Origin: Pseudomonas sp. C1C7
GTDB lineage: Bacteria > Pseudomonadota > Gammaproteobacteria > Pseudomonadales > Pseudomonadaceae
NCBI RefSeq assembly: GCF_013359595.1
Contig: NZ_JABFMP010000012.1
Coordinates: 105,489 to 169,488, forward strand
Direction: 5' to 3'
DNA length: 64,000 nucleotides
Shown here: piece by piece, positions 17,382 to 26,547 of the stretch
Layout of the letters: each line of letters opens with the position of its first letter
Position numbering within the stretch: the stretch's first letter is position 1
Made by a program: the position numbers and the translations under genes
Notes under the pieces: model-generated
Told to the model about the DNA's origin: nothing
The model's input: the letters and a program-made list of their open reading frames with translations, nothing else
Databases searched by the model: none

Positions 17382-18662
17382 ATGAATGATCAGGTCAATA
17401 GCGTCAACGAACGCTATGCAGCAGCGACACCAGCAACCCTATCGAGCTGGAATCGTCATGACACCACCTGGATGCTGGGCCTGTTTGGCACGGCGATTGG
17501 TGCGGGCACCCTGTTTTTGCCGATCAACGCGGGTCTCGGCGGCTTCTGGCCGTTGCTGATCCTGGCGTTGCTGGCGTTCCCGATGACCTTCTACGCACAC
17601 CGCGGCCTGACCCGCTTCGTGTTGTCCGGTCGTGAAGGCGCGGACATCACCGACGTGGTGGAAGAGCACTTCGGTCTCAAGGCCGGCGCGCTGATCACCT
17701 TGCTCTACTTCTTCGCGATCTTTCCGATCCTGTTGATCTACAGCGTGGCGCTGACCAACACCGTGGGCAGCTTCATGGAGCATCAACTGCACATCATGCC
17801 GCCACCGCGCGCGGTGCTGTCTCTGGTGCTGATCCTCGGCCTGCTGGCCGTGGTGCGTTGCGGCGAGCAGATGATCGTCAAGGCCATGAGCCTGATGGTC
17901 TATCCGTTCATCGTGGCCTTGCTGTTCCTGGCGGTGTTCCTGATTCCGCACTGGAACGGCGGCATCCTGACCACCGCCAGCACGCTGCCCGAGCCTTCGG
18001 CCTTGCTGCACACCCTGTGGCTGGCGATCCCGGTGATGGTGTTCTCGTTCAACCACTCGCCGATCATCTCGGCGTTCGCCGTCGACCAGAAGCGTCGCTA
18101 CGGTGAGCACGCCGAACAGCGCAGCTCGCAGATCCTGTCCCGCGCCCACGCCCTGATGGTGGTGATGGTGCTGTTCTTCGTCTTCAGCTGCGTGCTGACC
18201 CTGTCGCCGGCGCAACTGGCCGAAGCGAAGGCGCAGAACCTGTCGATCCTGTCTTACCTTGCCAACCACTTCAGCAACCCGACCATCGCCTTCGCGGCGC
18301 CGTTGATTGCCTTCGTGGCCATTTCCAAGTCGTTCCTGGGCCACTACATCGGCGCCAGCGAAGGCCTCAAGGGCCTGATCGTCAAGAGCGGCAAGCGCCC
18401 GGCAGCCAAGACCCTGGACCGCATGACCGCCGCGTTCATGCTGGTGGTGTGCTGGATCGTCGCCACCCTGAACCCGAGCATCCTGGGCATGATCGAAACC
18501 CTGGGAGGCCCGGTGATCGCGGCGATCCTGTTCCTGATGCCGATGTACGCCGTGCGCAAGATCCCGGCCATGGCCCGTTATCGTGGCCAGGCGTCTAACG
18601 TGTTTGTGGTGGCGGTTGGGCTGGTGGCGATTTCGGCGTTGATCTATTCGTTAACGGCGTAA
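17382..18662 (+). CDS. HAAAP family amino-acid:proton symporter (serine/threonine type)
   Basis: A 426-aa inner-membrane transporter of the hydroxy/aromatic amino acid permease family (SdaC/TdcC-like), with about eleven hydrophobic segments. The first carries the family motif GTAIGAGTLFLPI, followed by FSFNHSPIIS and the SKSFLGHYIGASEG region. Serine or threonine uptake is the usual role. The frame opens at 17262, but ATG 17382 has GGAG about 8 nt upstream and gives the family length. A nested hairpin in its leader and a hairpin after its stop bracket the transcription unit. Confidence 0.88.
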   Translation: MNDQVNSVNERYAAATPATLSSWNRHDTTWMLGLFGTAIGAGTLFLPINAGLGGFWPLLILALLAFPMTFYAHRGLTRFVLSGREGADITDVVEEHFGLKAGALITLLYFFAIFPILLIYSVALTNTVGSFMEHQLHIMPPPRAVLSLVLILGLLAVVRCGEQMIVKAMSLMVYPFIVALLFLAVFLIPHWNGGILTTASTLPEPSALLHTLWLAIPVMVFSFNHSPIISAFAVDQKRRYGEHAEQRSSQILSRAHALMVVMVLFFVFSCVLTLSPAQLAEAKAQNLSILSYLANHFSNPTIAFAAPLIAFVAISKSFLGHYIGASEGLKGLIVKSGKRPAAKTLDRMTAAFMLVVCWIVATLNPSILGMIETLGGPVIAAILFLMPMYAVRKIPAMARYRGQASNVFVVAVGLVAISALIYSLTA

Positions 18663-18671
18663 CCTGGCGCA

Positions 18672-18720
18672 CAAAAGATCGCAGCCTTCTCCGGACCTTT
18701 CGAGAGGCTGCGATCTTTTG
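18672..18720. terminator. Hairpin after the HAAAP transporter gene (REP family B-like)
   Basis: CAAAAGATCGCAGCCT (18672-18687) pairs perfectly with AGGCTGCGATCTTTTG (18705-18720). It lies 10 bp after the stop, and the right arm ends in TTTTG, so it can act as a terminator. The sequence belongs to the REP family B core. Confidence 0.65.
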
Positions 18721-18795
18721 CTTTTGATTGAAACAGGGCAGTGAAAGCCGCCCGGTCTGTAATATCCCCTCGATACTTCCGCTTCCTGCTTGGAC

Positions 18796-19905
18796 TCATA
18801 TTCCTCGTTGCACTTGAGCAAAAATCTCGGTGATGGGTCTTCGCGGCTGACGTTTTTGCAATTGCCGCACGCGTTCACTCATCCGCAGCAGTTCCTCACT
18901 CGGCTTGGCCCATTGCTCTTTAGGCAGCGGTTCTGACCATTCGCGCATGACGTCAGGCAGTGCTTTTTTGCCGATTTTTTCGAAACGGCGCACTTCCCAT
19001 TCGACGAGGTGGTTGGGGATCGTCCACAAGGTCATGACGTGGTACAGGTACCAGAAAAATCCTGATGTTCGACTGCGCGAACCTTCGCGGATCTGCTGGT
19101 GCATACGGGCGCGGGCGTTGTGGAAGGTGTGCAGGCCTTCGTGAGGCGGGTCGTCGGGGCCTTGCAGGTCTTGCAAGACCTGAATCGATTTGAGGTCGTT
19201 GACTTCGTATTCCATGTAACCGCGGATGGCTTCCCAATGGCTGATGACCAGCGGTAGAGCGGCGCAGGGGAATTCGAGGCTGGTGAGGGTTTCGCCGTGT
19301 TCGAAGCCGATGCCCATGCCGTATTGGCGATGGACGCCGTATTGGGTGGCGCCTTTCGCTTCGATGATCCAGGCAAAGATTGATTCCCATGGGGCGAAGA
19401 CGGGCTCGGTCGCGCCTTTGGGCATGAAACAGACTTCGCGGCGTTGGCGGTTGAAGCGGGTTGGGGTGATGGTGGCGCGTTTTCTGTGCGCGTGCTGCCA
19501 GACAGCCAAGCTGATGAGCAATATGGAAAAGCCGCCCTTCATTCCGAATGTAGATGACTCAAAAAAAAGCTGTACCGCGAACTCCCAGGAATACAAAGCG
19601 TCGTACCCAAAAACGAGGCCAAGAAAAAAACTAAATAGGGGCAAAAGGAAAGCAAACATACAGGCGATAGCAAGTGGAACGCCGAATGTGACTTGCCAAA
19701 AATAGACCTTAGGGCTACCCGAGCCAAAATCCATGTGGACGTCGGTAAACTCACCTATGTGCGGGCCGAATGGAGGTAGTAGTGTAGGTAATGGCAGCGG
19801 TGCCATAAAGGTGATTCGCCCGCCGGAAAATGAGTCAATGTCTCCGGCTTTTGTCAGCTTTTGAAGCCGCGGGCCGATTACTTGCTGAACCTGATCATTT
19901 GGCAT
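18796..19905 (-). CDS. DUF6708-like membrane protein, probable T6SS immunity protein
   Basis: A 369-aa protein with a Pro-rich N-terminus, two hydrophobic segments (about residues 70-100 and 122-138) and a long cytosolic C-terminal region beginning RFNRQRREVCF. That pattern resembles the DUF6708 proteins found beside VgrG-linked effectors. It is last in the vgrG cassette, and its ATG overlaps the effector stop by 11 bp, the usual order for effector then immunity. A membrane immunity protein fits a membrane-permeabilising toxin. The DUF assignment is from memory and immunity is inferred from position; it could instead be an accessory factor. The 5' half of the gene is AT-richer than its neighbours. 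Confidence 0.65.
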   Translation of the reverse strand: MPNDQVQQVIGPRLQKLTKAGDIDSFSGGRITFMAPLPLPTLLPPFGPHIGEFTDVHMDFGSGSPKVYFWQVTFGVPLAIACMFAFLLPLFSFFLGLVFGYDALYSWEFAVQLFFESSTFGMKGGFSILLISLAVWQHAHRKRATITPTRFNRQRREVCFMPKGATEPVFAPWESIFAWIIEAKGATQYGVHRQYGMGIGFEHGETLTSLEFPCAALPLVISHWEAIRGYMEYEVNDLKSIQVLQDLQGPDDPPHEGLHTFHNARARMHQQIREGSRSRTSGFFWYLYHVMTLWTIPNHLVEWEVRRFEKIGKKALPDVMREWSEPLPKEQWAKPSEELLRMSERVRQLQKRQPRRPITEIFAQVQRGI

Positions 19906-22900
19906 GGTCGGCGTACTCCAAATATTCGGTTTCGACCAGATACACAGGAGGTGTTTCTTTGACCAATTGACGATCGATTACGGCAAAGTGCCCTTCACCT
20001 CGAGGGTCAAGATGAATGAAAGATGTTCGCGACGTCCAATTGCCTTTGTCGTTCAACGTCTGAATGCAGACCGCCAGTTCCAGTATTTCTTTCACTACCG
20101 TGTACTCGGTCTCACGATTCCACGGGCATCGAAGACAGATCACCAATGCTTCCGGATTGGATTTTACGATACGCAGGCTGTCAAAGATCTCTTCGCTTAT
20201 TACATCCACGCGTTCTCGTGGAGTTCCTCGACCATGTACGAGCGTGCAAATACGATTTGCGCCAATATCCAAACGGTGCGTCGGTTTACCGGCAAAGGGA
20301 GGGAGGAAGTCACTCAATGTCAGTCCGGGAAGTATCAGGTGGATATCGCCGGGTCTGGCTTTGAGCAACAGGTTTTTCAGCCAGGAGTCGTATGGCTCTG
20401 GACCGACTTGCACGTAGGGAGTGTTGATCAGATAGGCGAGATGACAACGATAGTCTTCCAGTGAGTGATCGCCTCGTGTTTCTGCGTTCCGGCTCCAAGG
20501 CGTGGTTTGCAGCCATTTTTCGTGCGCGCTGAGGTTGTAGCGATGGAACAGCCAAGTGCCGCTAAGTTCAAGCATAGTGAACAAGGCGCCTGCCAAGTTA
20601 AAGCGAAAGAAAATGGTAGAAAGGCGTGTGCCAGCAGCGGCCCATGCCGCAACGCGTGCTGCACTGTTTTCAGCGACTAGTACGGTGTAACCGGAATATG
20701 CGGTCGATCCTAGACCATAGGCATTAAAAGTGGTGATTCCGCCCGAACCCAACGTAGCTAATGTAGCCGCCGCCTGTGCTGGATAATTTCCAGTTCGAAT
20801 CGTTTGCTGCAAATTTTGAATTAGTTTCTCAAGGCTGATTGCTGACGACATCAATCCCAAACCATAAGTAAAAGCGCCCAATCCAACATGTAACTTGCCC
20901 ACCTGCACAAATACGTTTTGCAACGCATGTTGTTGAAGCCCTGCAACAAGGTTTGCACTGTAGGCCTTCAAGGCGGTATCAGCGAGACTCTGGGCCGCAG
21001 TAAAACCAGCAGCTCCAGCTGTCGCTGTAGCAGCCAGAAGAGGCTCAATCGTTAGACTGGTTTTTGATTGTTTGAAGGTCTCCTTGACCACCTCCACCAA
21101 ATTCACCACCTGCACCAAAACCACCACCAACCCCATCCCTTCAGTCTTCACCAGACTGCCAGTCGACAACCCACCCACACCCAACCGAATATTCGCCATC
21201 AAATTGCGCAACTCCTGCTGCTGCGCCGGCGGAAATTTCACCGTCACGCCGGCCCGCGCCGGTGTTGGGCTGTAAATACTCACCGTTTCGTTCGCCAGTT
21301 CCGGAATAGGGCTCAATGCCCCGGCCACTCGTCCTTCGATTTGCGCGATTACCGCCTTTACCCGGTCGATTTCATTCTGCAACTCCACGGCTCGTGGGGT
21401 TTTGTGGCCCTGGCGGTTTTTGTTGTGAGTCAGGCGGCCGCGTTCACGAACCAGCATTTTCAGGTAGTCGCGTTCGCTGAGCAGTTCCTTGATTTCGGAT
21501 TGCAAGGCAGCTTGTTCGGCGGGGGTGGCGAAGGTGAAGGTTACGCCGCTGGTTCTCGCGGCATCGAAGAGGCGCAGCTTCAGGCCCTTGGGCAGGCGCT
21601 GGAACAGTTCATCCAGGTCGGGGAATTTCTGCGCCGAGAGGTCGAAACCTTCAAGGATGCGGATCAGGCCCAGGTTCAGCGCCGGGCTGTAGCTGTGCTG
21701 CGCGGCCTCGGCAATGGCGCGGGTGGGGTCGGTCAGGTCGTCGAGGGTTGGTAGTTGGGGATGTTCGACGTTGCGCAGTTGGGTCAGCCAGTCCGGCAGG
21801 TTGTTGAACATCGCCATGCCCGCGTTGAACAGCGTTGAATACTGCCCGGCCTGTTCGGACTGCACGCGTAGCGGCAAGGTGTAGAACAGCGGTCGGGTCA
21901 GCTCCGGGTGTTTTTCCAGAAAACCGAGCAGTAGTTCGCTGGCAATGTCGCTGCGGCAAACGTCCTTGAGGCAGGCGTATTCGGCGGTGAACGCCTGGCC
22001 CAGTTGCGCCGGAACCTGGGCGTCGTAGTACCACGCCGAACGGTGGTAACGGCCGGCGCATAGCAGTTGGGTGCGGTCGGCGGTGATGCGGTCGAGCAGG
22101 CGGTTCCAGCGGCTGAGGTCGTCGCGATGACGGTTCAACACCTGGTCCATCGCTGGGCGGTCGATGAGGTCATTGATGCCGCGCTTACCGCTCAATACCG
22201 GACCTTCAAGGACGTCCTGCATGCGCCGATCCTGATCTCTTGCGAGATCGACCAGCGCATTCAGGTGCTGATCAACGAATGCTGGTGGGGCGACCGCCTC
22301 GAAATATTGTTTCGTGTAATAACGTCGGTCCGTTTCTGCCATGGCCCGACCTTGTGCGGTGAAGTCCGGCGCGACGCCGTCGAAGCGGTTCAGCGCCAGC
22401 GCGTCGTCGAGTGCCTTGTTGCGTAATTGCTGAAGCTGCGGGGAGGCCGCGGTGCCGGCCGGCTCGATCTTGCCGCCCTTGTTCAGGTAATCGAGCAGGG
22501 CCCTGCGTGTGTTCTCGCGATCCGGCTCAGTCAACTGCTCAAGGTCTGCAAACAGCGCTTTGACCTGCGGTTGGTCGCTGGCCTTGGCCAGACTGTCAAA
22601 ATCCTGTTCGCCGAGCTGACTCAGCGACTCGATGTAGCAGGCCAGCAGATAATCTCGCTCGTTGTTGTCGGCATTGCTCCAGTCATCCACCCAGCCGACC
22701 ACGGTGTCCTGATAGTCCGCCAGATCACGCATCACCCCGAGGTCGTCGTTGACCAGCAAAAACAGCGTGTCGTCCTGATAGGCCGCGCGTACCCGTCCCA
22801 GAAATTCACCGATGTGTGCTGTGCGAAAGCGCCGAGGTTGCTCCCACAGATAAGGTTCGCGTTCATGCTCGGGGGCGTCGCTGACCTGCACCCGGGGCAA

Positions 22901-23494
22901 GGAGACGGTGCCTGTCGACGGGGTGCTGGCCGGTTCCGCTTCTGCCGCCAGTTCTGCCAGCCATTGCCGGGCCTGGGCGACGGTGAGCAGATGTTTGCCA
23001 CCCTTCTGACAATGCACCGTCGCGAGATTGACCGCCTGCATGAAATGCCTGCGCTCCTCGGCGCTGTCCAGCACCTGTCGGCATTTGGCGGCAGTCCACT
23101 GCACTTCGGAGAACGTCACGTATAAGGTGCTCTTGCGGGAAAAGATCAGCGCCGGGGCCTCCTCGAAGGCTGCTCGCTGATCCTCGTGAACCGTTTTGCC
23201 TTTGTGCAGCAGCGCGCTGACGATTCCGCCCTGCACCCTGTACTCGTTCAGCTCACCGCTTGGGCTGTCGATGATGTACAGCCAGCCATCGCGCAGCAGA
23301 CGGATGCCGACAGGGCGGGCGGTGAGGGAGTAAGGCATCTCCAGTTCGGCACTGGGATCGAGGTTTTTTTCCACCAGGCCGTAGCGCAGCGGCAGCAGTT
23401 GTACATGAGTTTGTCGCAGCGGGCAGGCCGCGGGCGCGCCGATAGGCGCTTTCGAGGCGGCGGCTGCTGCAAGATTGGCGGGGTGCTGGTTCAT
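19895..23494 (-). CDS. VasX/BTH_I2691-type MIX T6SS effector
   Basis: A 1199-aa protein without signal peptide. Its N-terminus matches the toxin VasX N-terminal region and carries the MIX core motif hRxGhhYhh as LRDGWLYII at residues 67-75, a marker of T6SS effectors. A long helical middle region (about 300-780) precedes several hydrophobic segments between about 788 and 1000 (GLVVVLVQVVNLVEVV, GLGAFTYGLGLMSSA, FNLAGALFTMLEL). A roughly 200-residue soluble tail follows. Membrane permeabilisation of target cells, as for VasX, is the likely activity. It overlaps the DUF4123 adaptor gene as ATGA and the downstream membrane-protein gene by 11 bp. Base composition drops in the C-terminal third, suggesting a swapped module. 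Confidence 0.82.
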   Translation of the reverse strand: MNQHPANLAAAAASKAPIGAPAACPLRQTHVQLLPLRYGLVEKNLDPSAELEMPYSLTARPVGIRLLRDGWLYIIDSPSGELNEYRVQGGIVSALLHKGKTVHEDQRAAFEEAPALIFSRKSTLYVTFSEVQWTAAKCRQVLDSAEERRHFMQAVNLATVHCQKGGKHLLTVAQARQWLAELAAEAEPASTPSTGTVSLPRVQVSDAPEHEREPYLWEQPRRFRTAHIGEFLGRVRAAYQDDTLFLLVNDDLGVMRDLADYQDTVVGWVDDWSNADNNERDYLLACYIESLSQLGEQDFDSLAKASDQPQVKALFADLEQLTEPDRENTRRALLDYLNKGGKIEPAGTAASPQLQQLRNKALDDALALNRFDGVAPDFTAQGRAMAETDRRYYTKQYFEAVAPPAFVDQHLNALVDLARDQDRRMQDVLEGPVLSGKRGINDLIDRPAMDQVLNRHRDDLSRWNRLLDRITADRTQLLCAGRYHRSAWYYDAQVPAQLGQAFTAEYACLKDVCRSDIASELLLGFLEKHPELTRPLFYTLPLRVQSEQAGQYSTLFNAGMAMFNNLPDWLTQLRNVEHPQLPTLDDLTDPTRAIAEAAQHSYSPALNLGLIRILEGFDLSAQKFPDLDELFQRLPKGLKLRLFDAARTSGVTFTFATPAEQAALQSEIKELLSERDYLKMLVRERGRLTHNKNRQGHKTPRAVELQNEIDRVKAVIAQIEGRVAGALSPIPELANETVSIYSPTPARAGVTVKFPPAQQQELRNLMANIRLGVGGLSTGSLVKTEGMGLVVVLVQVVNLVEVVKETFKQSKTSLTIEPLLAATATAGAAGFTAAQSLADTALKAYSANLVAGLQQHALQNVFVQVGKLHVGLGAFTYGLGLMSSAISLEKLIQNLQQTIRTGNYPAQAAATLATLGSGGITTFNAYGLGSTAYSGYTVLVAENSAARVAAWAAAGTRLSTIFFRFNLAGALFTMLELSGTWLFHRYNLSAHEKWLQTTPWSRNAETRGDHSLEDYRCHLAYLINTPYVQVGPEPYDSWLKNLLLKARPGDIHLILPGLTLSDFLPPFAGKPTHRLDIGANRICTLVHGRGTPRERVDVISEEIFDSLRIVKSNPEALVICLRCPWNRETEYTVVKEILELAVCIQTLNDKGNWTSRTSFIHLDPRGEGHFAVIDRQLVKETPPVYLVETEYLEYADHAK

Positions 23495-24354
23495 GATAGG
23501 TCCCGTTCAGACGCCCATTCATGGGCCAGGGCCGCGGCCAGCGCGACGCGCTCGCCGGGTGATTGCAGGGTGGGGGTGTGGAGCAGGTGGCGGATACGGG
23601 GATATTGGTCGATGTCGCCATCCAGCCAGGCCATGAGATTGGCGTAATAAAACAGCTCCGATTGACCTTGCAGCCCAAGCGCCGAGGCCTCGGTCTCCAG
23701 CTGTTCAAGTCCCGCCCAGCGTTGAGCCAGGCTTTCCCCTGAGTGGCGTTGAGGAAAGTGGCTGAGCAAATGTGCGTCGAGTTCAATGAGCGATCGTCGG
23801 TGATCAACCTGATCCAGCGCCGCGATCTGCGCCGGATCGAGCCGATAAGGCGCGAGCAGGGCGGGGCATTCGGGTCGTCGGGGTTGGTGACTGTGCCAGA
23901 CCGAGTTGACGCAGTCGGCTGTTACCACCCATGACATCGGGCCGAACAAGCTTTGATCTGCGCTGCTCAGCAATGCTCGCATCACGGCAGCATCGGCCAG
24001 CCGCAACAGCACCGAGGAGCTTTCGGACAGCTCCACGGTCAGCAGTTTCCTTAAGTGTTCGGCGACGACATGGGCTTGTACCGGGCTGAACAACAGCACA
24101 CCGCATTCCATGGGAGCATGGTGGACAAAGAATTGCATCATGGGGTCGTCAGGCTTCTCGATGACCACCAGCAATGGAGACACATCGCGCAATGCACTAA
24201 AGGGTGGCTGGTCGTACAGGGCGAGGGTGAGTGCCGCGTGATTGGCCTGTTTTATCCGGTCTGCCAAGTTGCTCAGGGTCGCGCCGTCCAGCAGGGCATA
24301 GGCCTGCTGCTCGCCCCATGGCAGATTTTCAGGCAGAGAAGTGGAAAGGCTCAT
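23491..24354 (-). CDS. DUF4123 T6SS effector adaptor/chaperone
   Basis: A 287-aa protein with the DUF4123 pattern: an N-terminal AYALLDGATL strand, LSPLLVVIE near residue 65, and the central GPMSWV and SPVQAHVVAEHLRKLL regions. DUF4123 proteins (Tap/TEC) bind effector and VgrG and load one on the other before secretion. Both ends overlap by 4 bp (ATGA), with vgrG upstream and the effector downstream, matching the loading partnership. ATG 24354 was chosen because it sits in that overlap; the longer frame to 24555 runs through vgrG. Confidence 0.85.
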   Translation of the reverse strand: MSLSTSLPENLPWGEQQAYALLDGATLSNLADRIKQANHAALTLALYDQPPFSALRDVSPLLVVIEKPDDPMMQFFVHHAPMECGVLLFSPVQAHVVAEHLRKLLTVELSESSSVLLRLADAAVMRALLSSADQSLFGPMSWVVTADCVNSVWHSHQPRRPECPALLAPYRLDPAQIAALDQVDHRRSLIELDAHLLSHFPQRHSGESLAQRWAGLEQLETEASALGLQGQSELFYYANLMAWLDGDIDQYPRIRHLLHTPTLQSPGERVALAAALAHEWASERDLS

Positions 24355-26345
24355 GCTTGGGCGGCCTCGCAGATCAGGCAGCGCGAGGCGCGGGTTGAAA
24401 TCAGGGCATGGCGCTGCTGAACCGCATCGAATGACACTTTCATTACAAGCAGTGCTCCCGGTACCAAGGGTTCCGCCAGCAGGCCAACTGCCGGGGCGCC
24501 TCCCTGGACTATCGCCACGCTGCTGAAAATGCCTTCCGGCCCCAGCGTCAACCAATGCCCGCCAGCCTTGATCGTCACGTGGGCGCCGCCATCGATGACC
24601 ACTTGCTGGCCTGCACCGAGGTGCACGTACTGGCTGGCGCTGAGCCGCTGGCTGGCCACTCGAACATGGCGGTCACCTTGCACCCACAGATGATCATCCT
24701 GCTTGAGTTCGGTGAGACGGTTGCCATGTGTCAGGTGGTGCTCATCGCTGCGCAGATCCTGGCTGGCAATGCCGCCGACCACCACGGTCAGCTCGTTGTC
24801 GACCTGTACGCGCTGGTCATGCAGCACATGCTGGACATAGTCCCGTTGGGCGCGAATGGCGATTTCTTCGGCACCTTTCCTGTCCTCGATTCGCAGTTCG
24901 TTGTAACCGCCACCGCCGGGAGTGCTGTGGCTGCGCAGGGTGCTACGGGATCGTTCGGCCGGCAGGTTCAGTGGCACTGGAGTGACCGCATTGGGCAGGC
25001 AGCCGAGGACGAAGGGCTTGTCGGGATCGCCTTCCGTGAAGCCCACCAGTACTTCCATGCCGACGCGGGGTATCTGTACGCTGCCATAGCGGCCATGGGC
25101 CCAACCCGTCGCCACCCGCAGCCAGCAACTGGTCCGCTCATTGAGCTGGCCGTCCCGATCCCACAGCATCTGGACTTTCACTCGGCCGTAGGCATCGCAG
25201 TAAATTTCTTCGCCGGGCGGGCCTGTCACCACCGCGTGCTGGCTGCCGGTGATCCGTGGCTTGGGGTGTTTCAGTGCCGGACGGAAAATCACATCCCAGG
25301 GCGTCGCGACGAAATGATTGCGGTAGCCCTGAATGACACCATCACCATCGTCGGCGACCTCTTCCAGCACTTGCGGTTGTCGACCCGTGTGCACTACGCG
25401 GGTCAGCAACCATAAACCGTTCCAGTCGGGGCGCGGGTGTTCGCGCATATCGAGGTAGCTGCCACTGCGCATCAGGCTCTGGTCGCTGCGTCCATTGCCT
25501 TGACGATAGTCCGCGCGATGCCGCTCAAGGGCTCGCCGGCTCAGGTGTTTGCCACGATCGCGGTGGGTGAACTGACCGGGAAAGGCGTAATCCTCCAGCA
25601 CGGGAACACGCTTCTCAGCTGCTTCGGACTCCAACTGAACATTGGGTTTTTCGAAATGGTAGTCACGGCGGATGACGTGGTTGGTGCGGGTTTCCAGGCG
25701 TACATTGAAGCGGTCGATCACCGGCGAAGCGGCGTTCATGCCGCTGTCATGTGTATAGATGGTTGGCGCGTCAGGCCGGGGGAAGACGGTCTGGTCGTCG
25801 CCGAAAACCAGAACGTGTCCATCGGAGTCGTGCTCGAAATGAAAGTGCAGGCCTTCTTCCTCGCACAATCGCTGGATGAACGCCAGATCGGTCTCGTTGT
25901 ACTGCACGCAATACAGGCGGGGCGGATAGTCGGCGCTCACCAGAAAGCGCCAGACGTCGGACTGCATTGCGTGATCGCTCAGTACGCTCTGGATGATTTG
26001 CGGCACGTTCTGGTGCTGAAAGATTCGCTGGTTGTGACGATGGGCCAGATAGGCGAGATGAGGTACCAGCGTGATCTGGTAGCGGGTCAGCCGCGCTCCG
26101 GAGTCACCCTGGGCGACACGATAGACCTGTCCGTGCACGCCGCGACCCTCAAGGCCGAAGGAAAGATAGGCTTGTTGGTGCAGAAGTGTTTCGAGAGACA
26201 GGTCAGGGCGTTCGCTGACCAGTTCAAGTTTGACTTCATAAATCTCATTGATGGCTTCCGTGAACTCGAACTCAAGCACTTGCAGATCGTGGGGGAAACC
26301 CTTGATTTCGAGTCGGAATACCACTGGCTTGTCAGCAGTGAACAT
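24351..26345 (-). CDS. vgrG: Type VI secretion tip protein VgrG
   Basis: A 664-aa spike protein. The gp27-like N-terminal half includes FEFTEAINEIYEVKLELVS (shown from about residue 27) and FIQRLCEEEGLHFHFEH. It is followed by the gp5-like OB region (GRVKVQMLWDRDGQ, then SVQIPRVGMEVLVGFTEGDPD) and a beta-helical DUF2345-like tail. No extra enzymatic extension is present; the C-terminus ends in a short CLICE motif. The second ATG (26345) is preferred because AGGGA lies 7 nt upstream; the first (26351) is too close to it. It opens the four-gene cassette. No tube, sheath or baseplate genes are in the window, so it is an orphan VgrG served by a T6SS elsewhere. Confidence 0.92.
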   Translation of the reverse strand: MFTADKPVVFRLEIKGFPHDLQVLEFEFTEAINEIYEVKLELVSERPDLSLETLLHQQAYLSFGLEGRGVHGQVYRVAQGDSGARLTRYQITLVPHLAYLAHRHNQRIFQHQNVPQIIQSVLSDHAMQSDVWRFLVSADYPPRLYCVQYNETDLAFIQRLCEEEGLHFHFEHDSDGHVLVFGDDQTVFPRPDAPTIYTHDSGMNAASPVIDRFNVRLETRTNHVIRRDYHFEKPNVQLESEAAEKRVPVLEDYAFPGQFTHRDRGKHLSRRALERHRADYRQGNGRSDQSLMRSGSYLDMREHPRPDWNGLWLLTRVVHTGRQPQVLEEVADDGDGVIQGYRNHFVATPWDVIFRPALKHPKPRITGSQHAVVTGPPGEEIYCDAYGRVKVQMLWDRDGQLNERTSCWLRVATGWAHGRYGSVQIPRVGMEVLVGFTEGDPDKPFVLGCLPNAVTPVPLNLPAERSRSTLRSHSTPGGGGYNELRIEDRKGAEEIAIRAQRDYVQHVLHDQRVQVDNELTVVVGGIASQDLRSDEHHLTHGNRLTELKQDDHLWVQGDRHVRVASQRLSASQYVHLGAGQQVVIDGGAHVTIKAGGHWLTLGPEGIFSSVAIVQGGAPAVGLLAEPLVPGALLVMKVSFDAVQQRHALISTRASRCLICEAAQA

Positions 26346-26493
26346 ACACATGTCCCTGTATGCTTGTCAGGCTTGGGACTTTGCGCGTGTCTGCTGCTTG
26401 GCGCAGTCAGGCGGATCGCTTTAATGCGTAGGGAAATTCCGGAATTGCGTTGGGGCTTAGGGCTTTCGCGGGCAAGCCTCGCTCCTACGGGCA

Positions 26494-26533
26494 TAAAAAA
26501 ACGCCGCCCCTCTCACGAAGGGCGGCGTTTTTC
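26494..26533 (-). terminator. Rho-independent terminator of acnB
   Basis: AAAAAAACGCCGCCC, a 9-12-nt loop, then GGGCGGCGTTTTT. Read leftwards it lies just after the acnB stop with a T tract; the A tract on the other side makes it bidirectional in form. A solitary REP sequence (GGGCAAGCCTCGCTCCTACG) is at about 26470-26489. Confidence 0.85.
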
Positions 26534-26547
26534 ATTGCTTTGTAACG

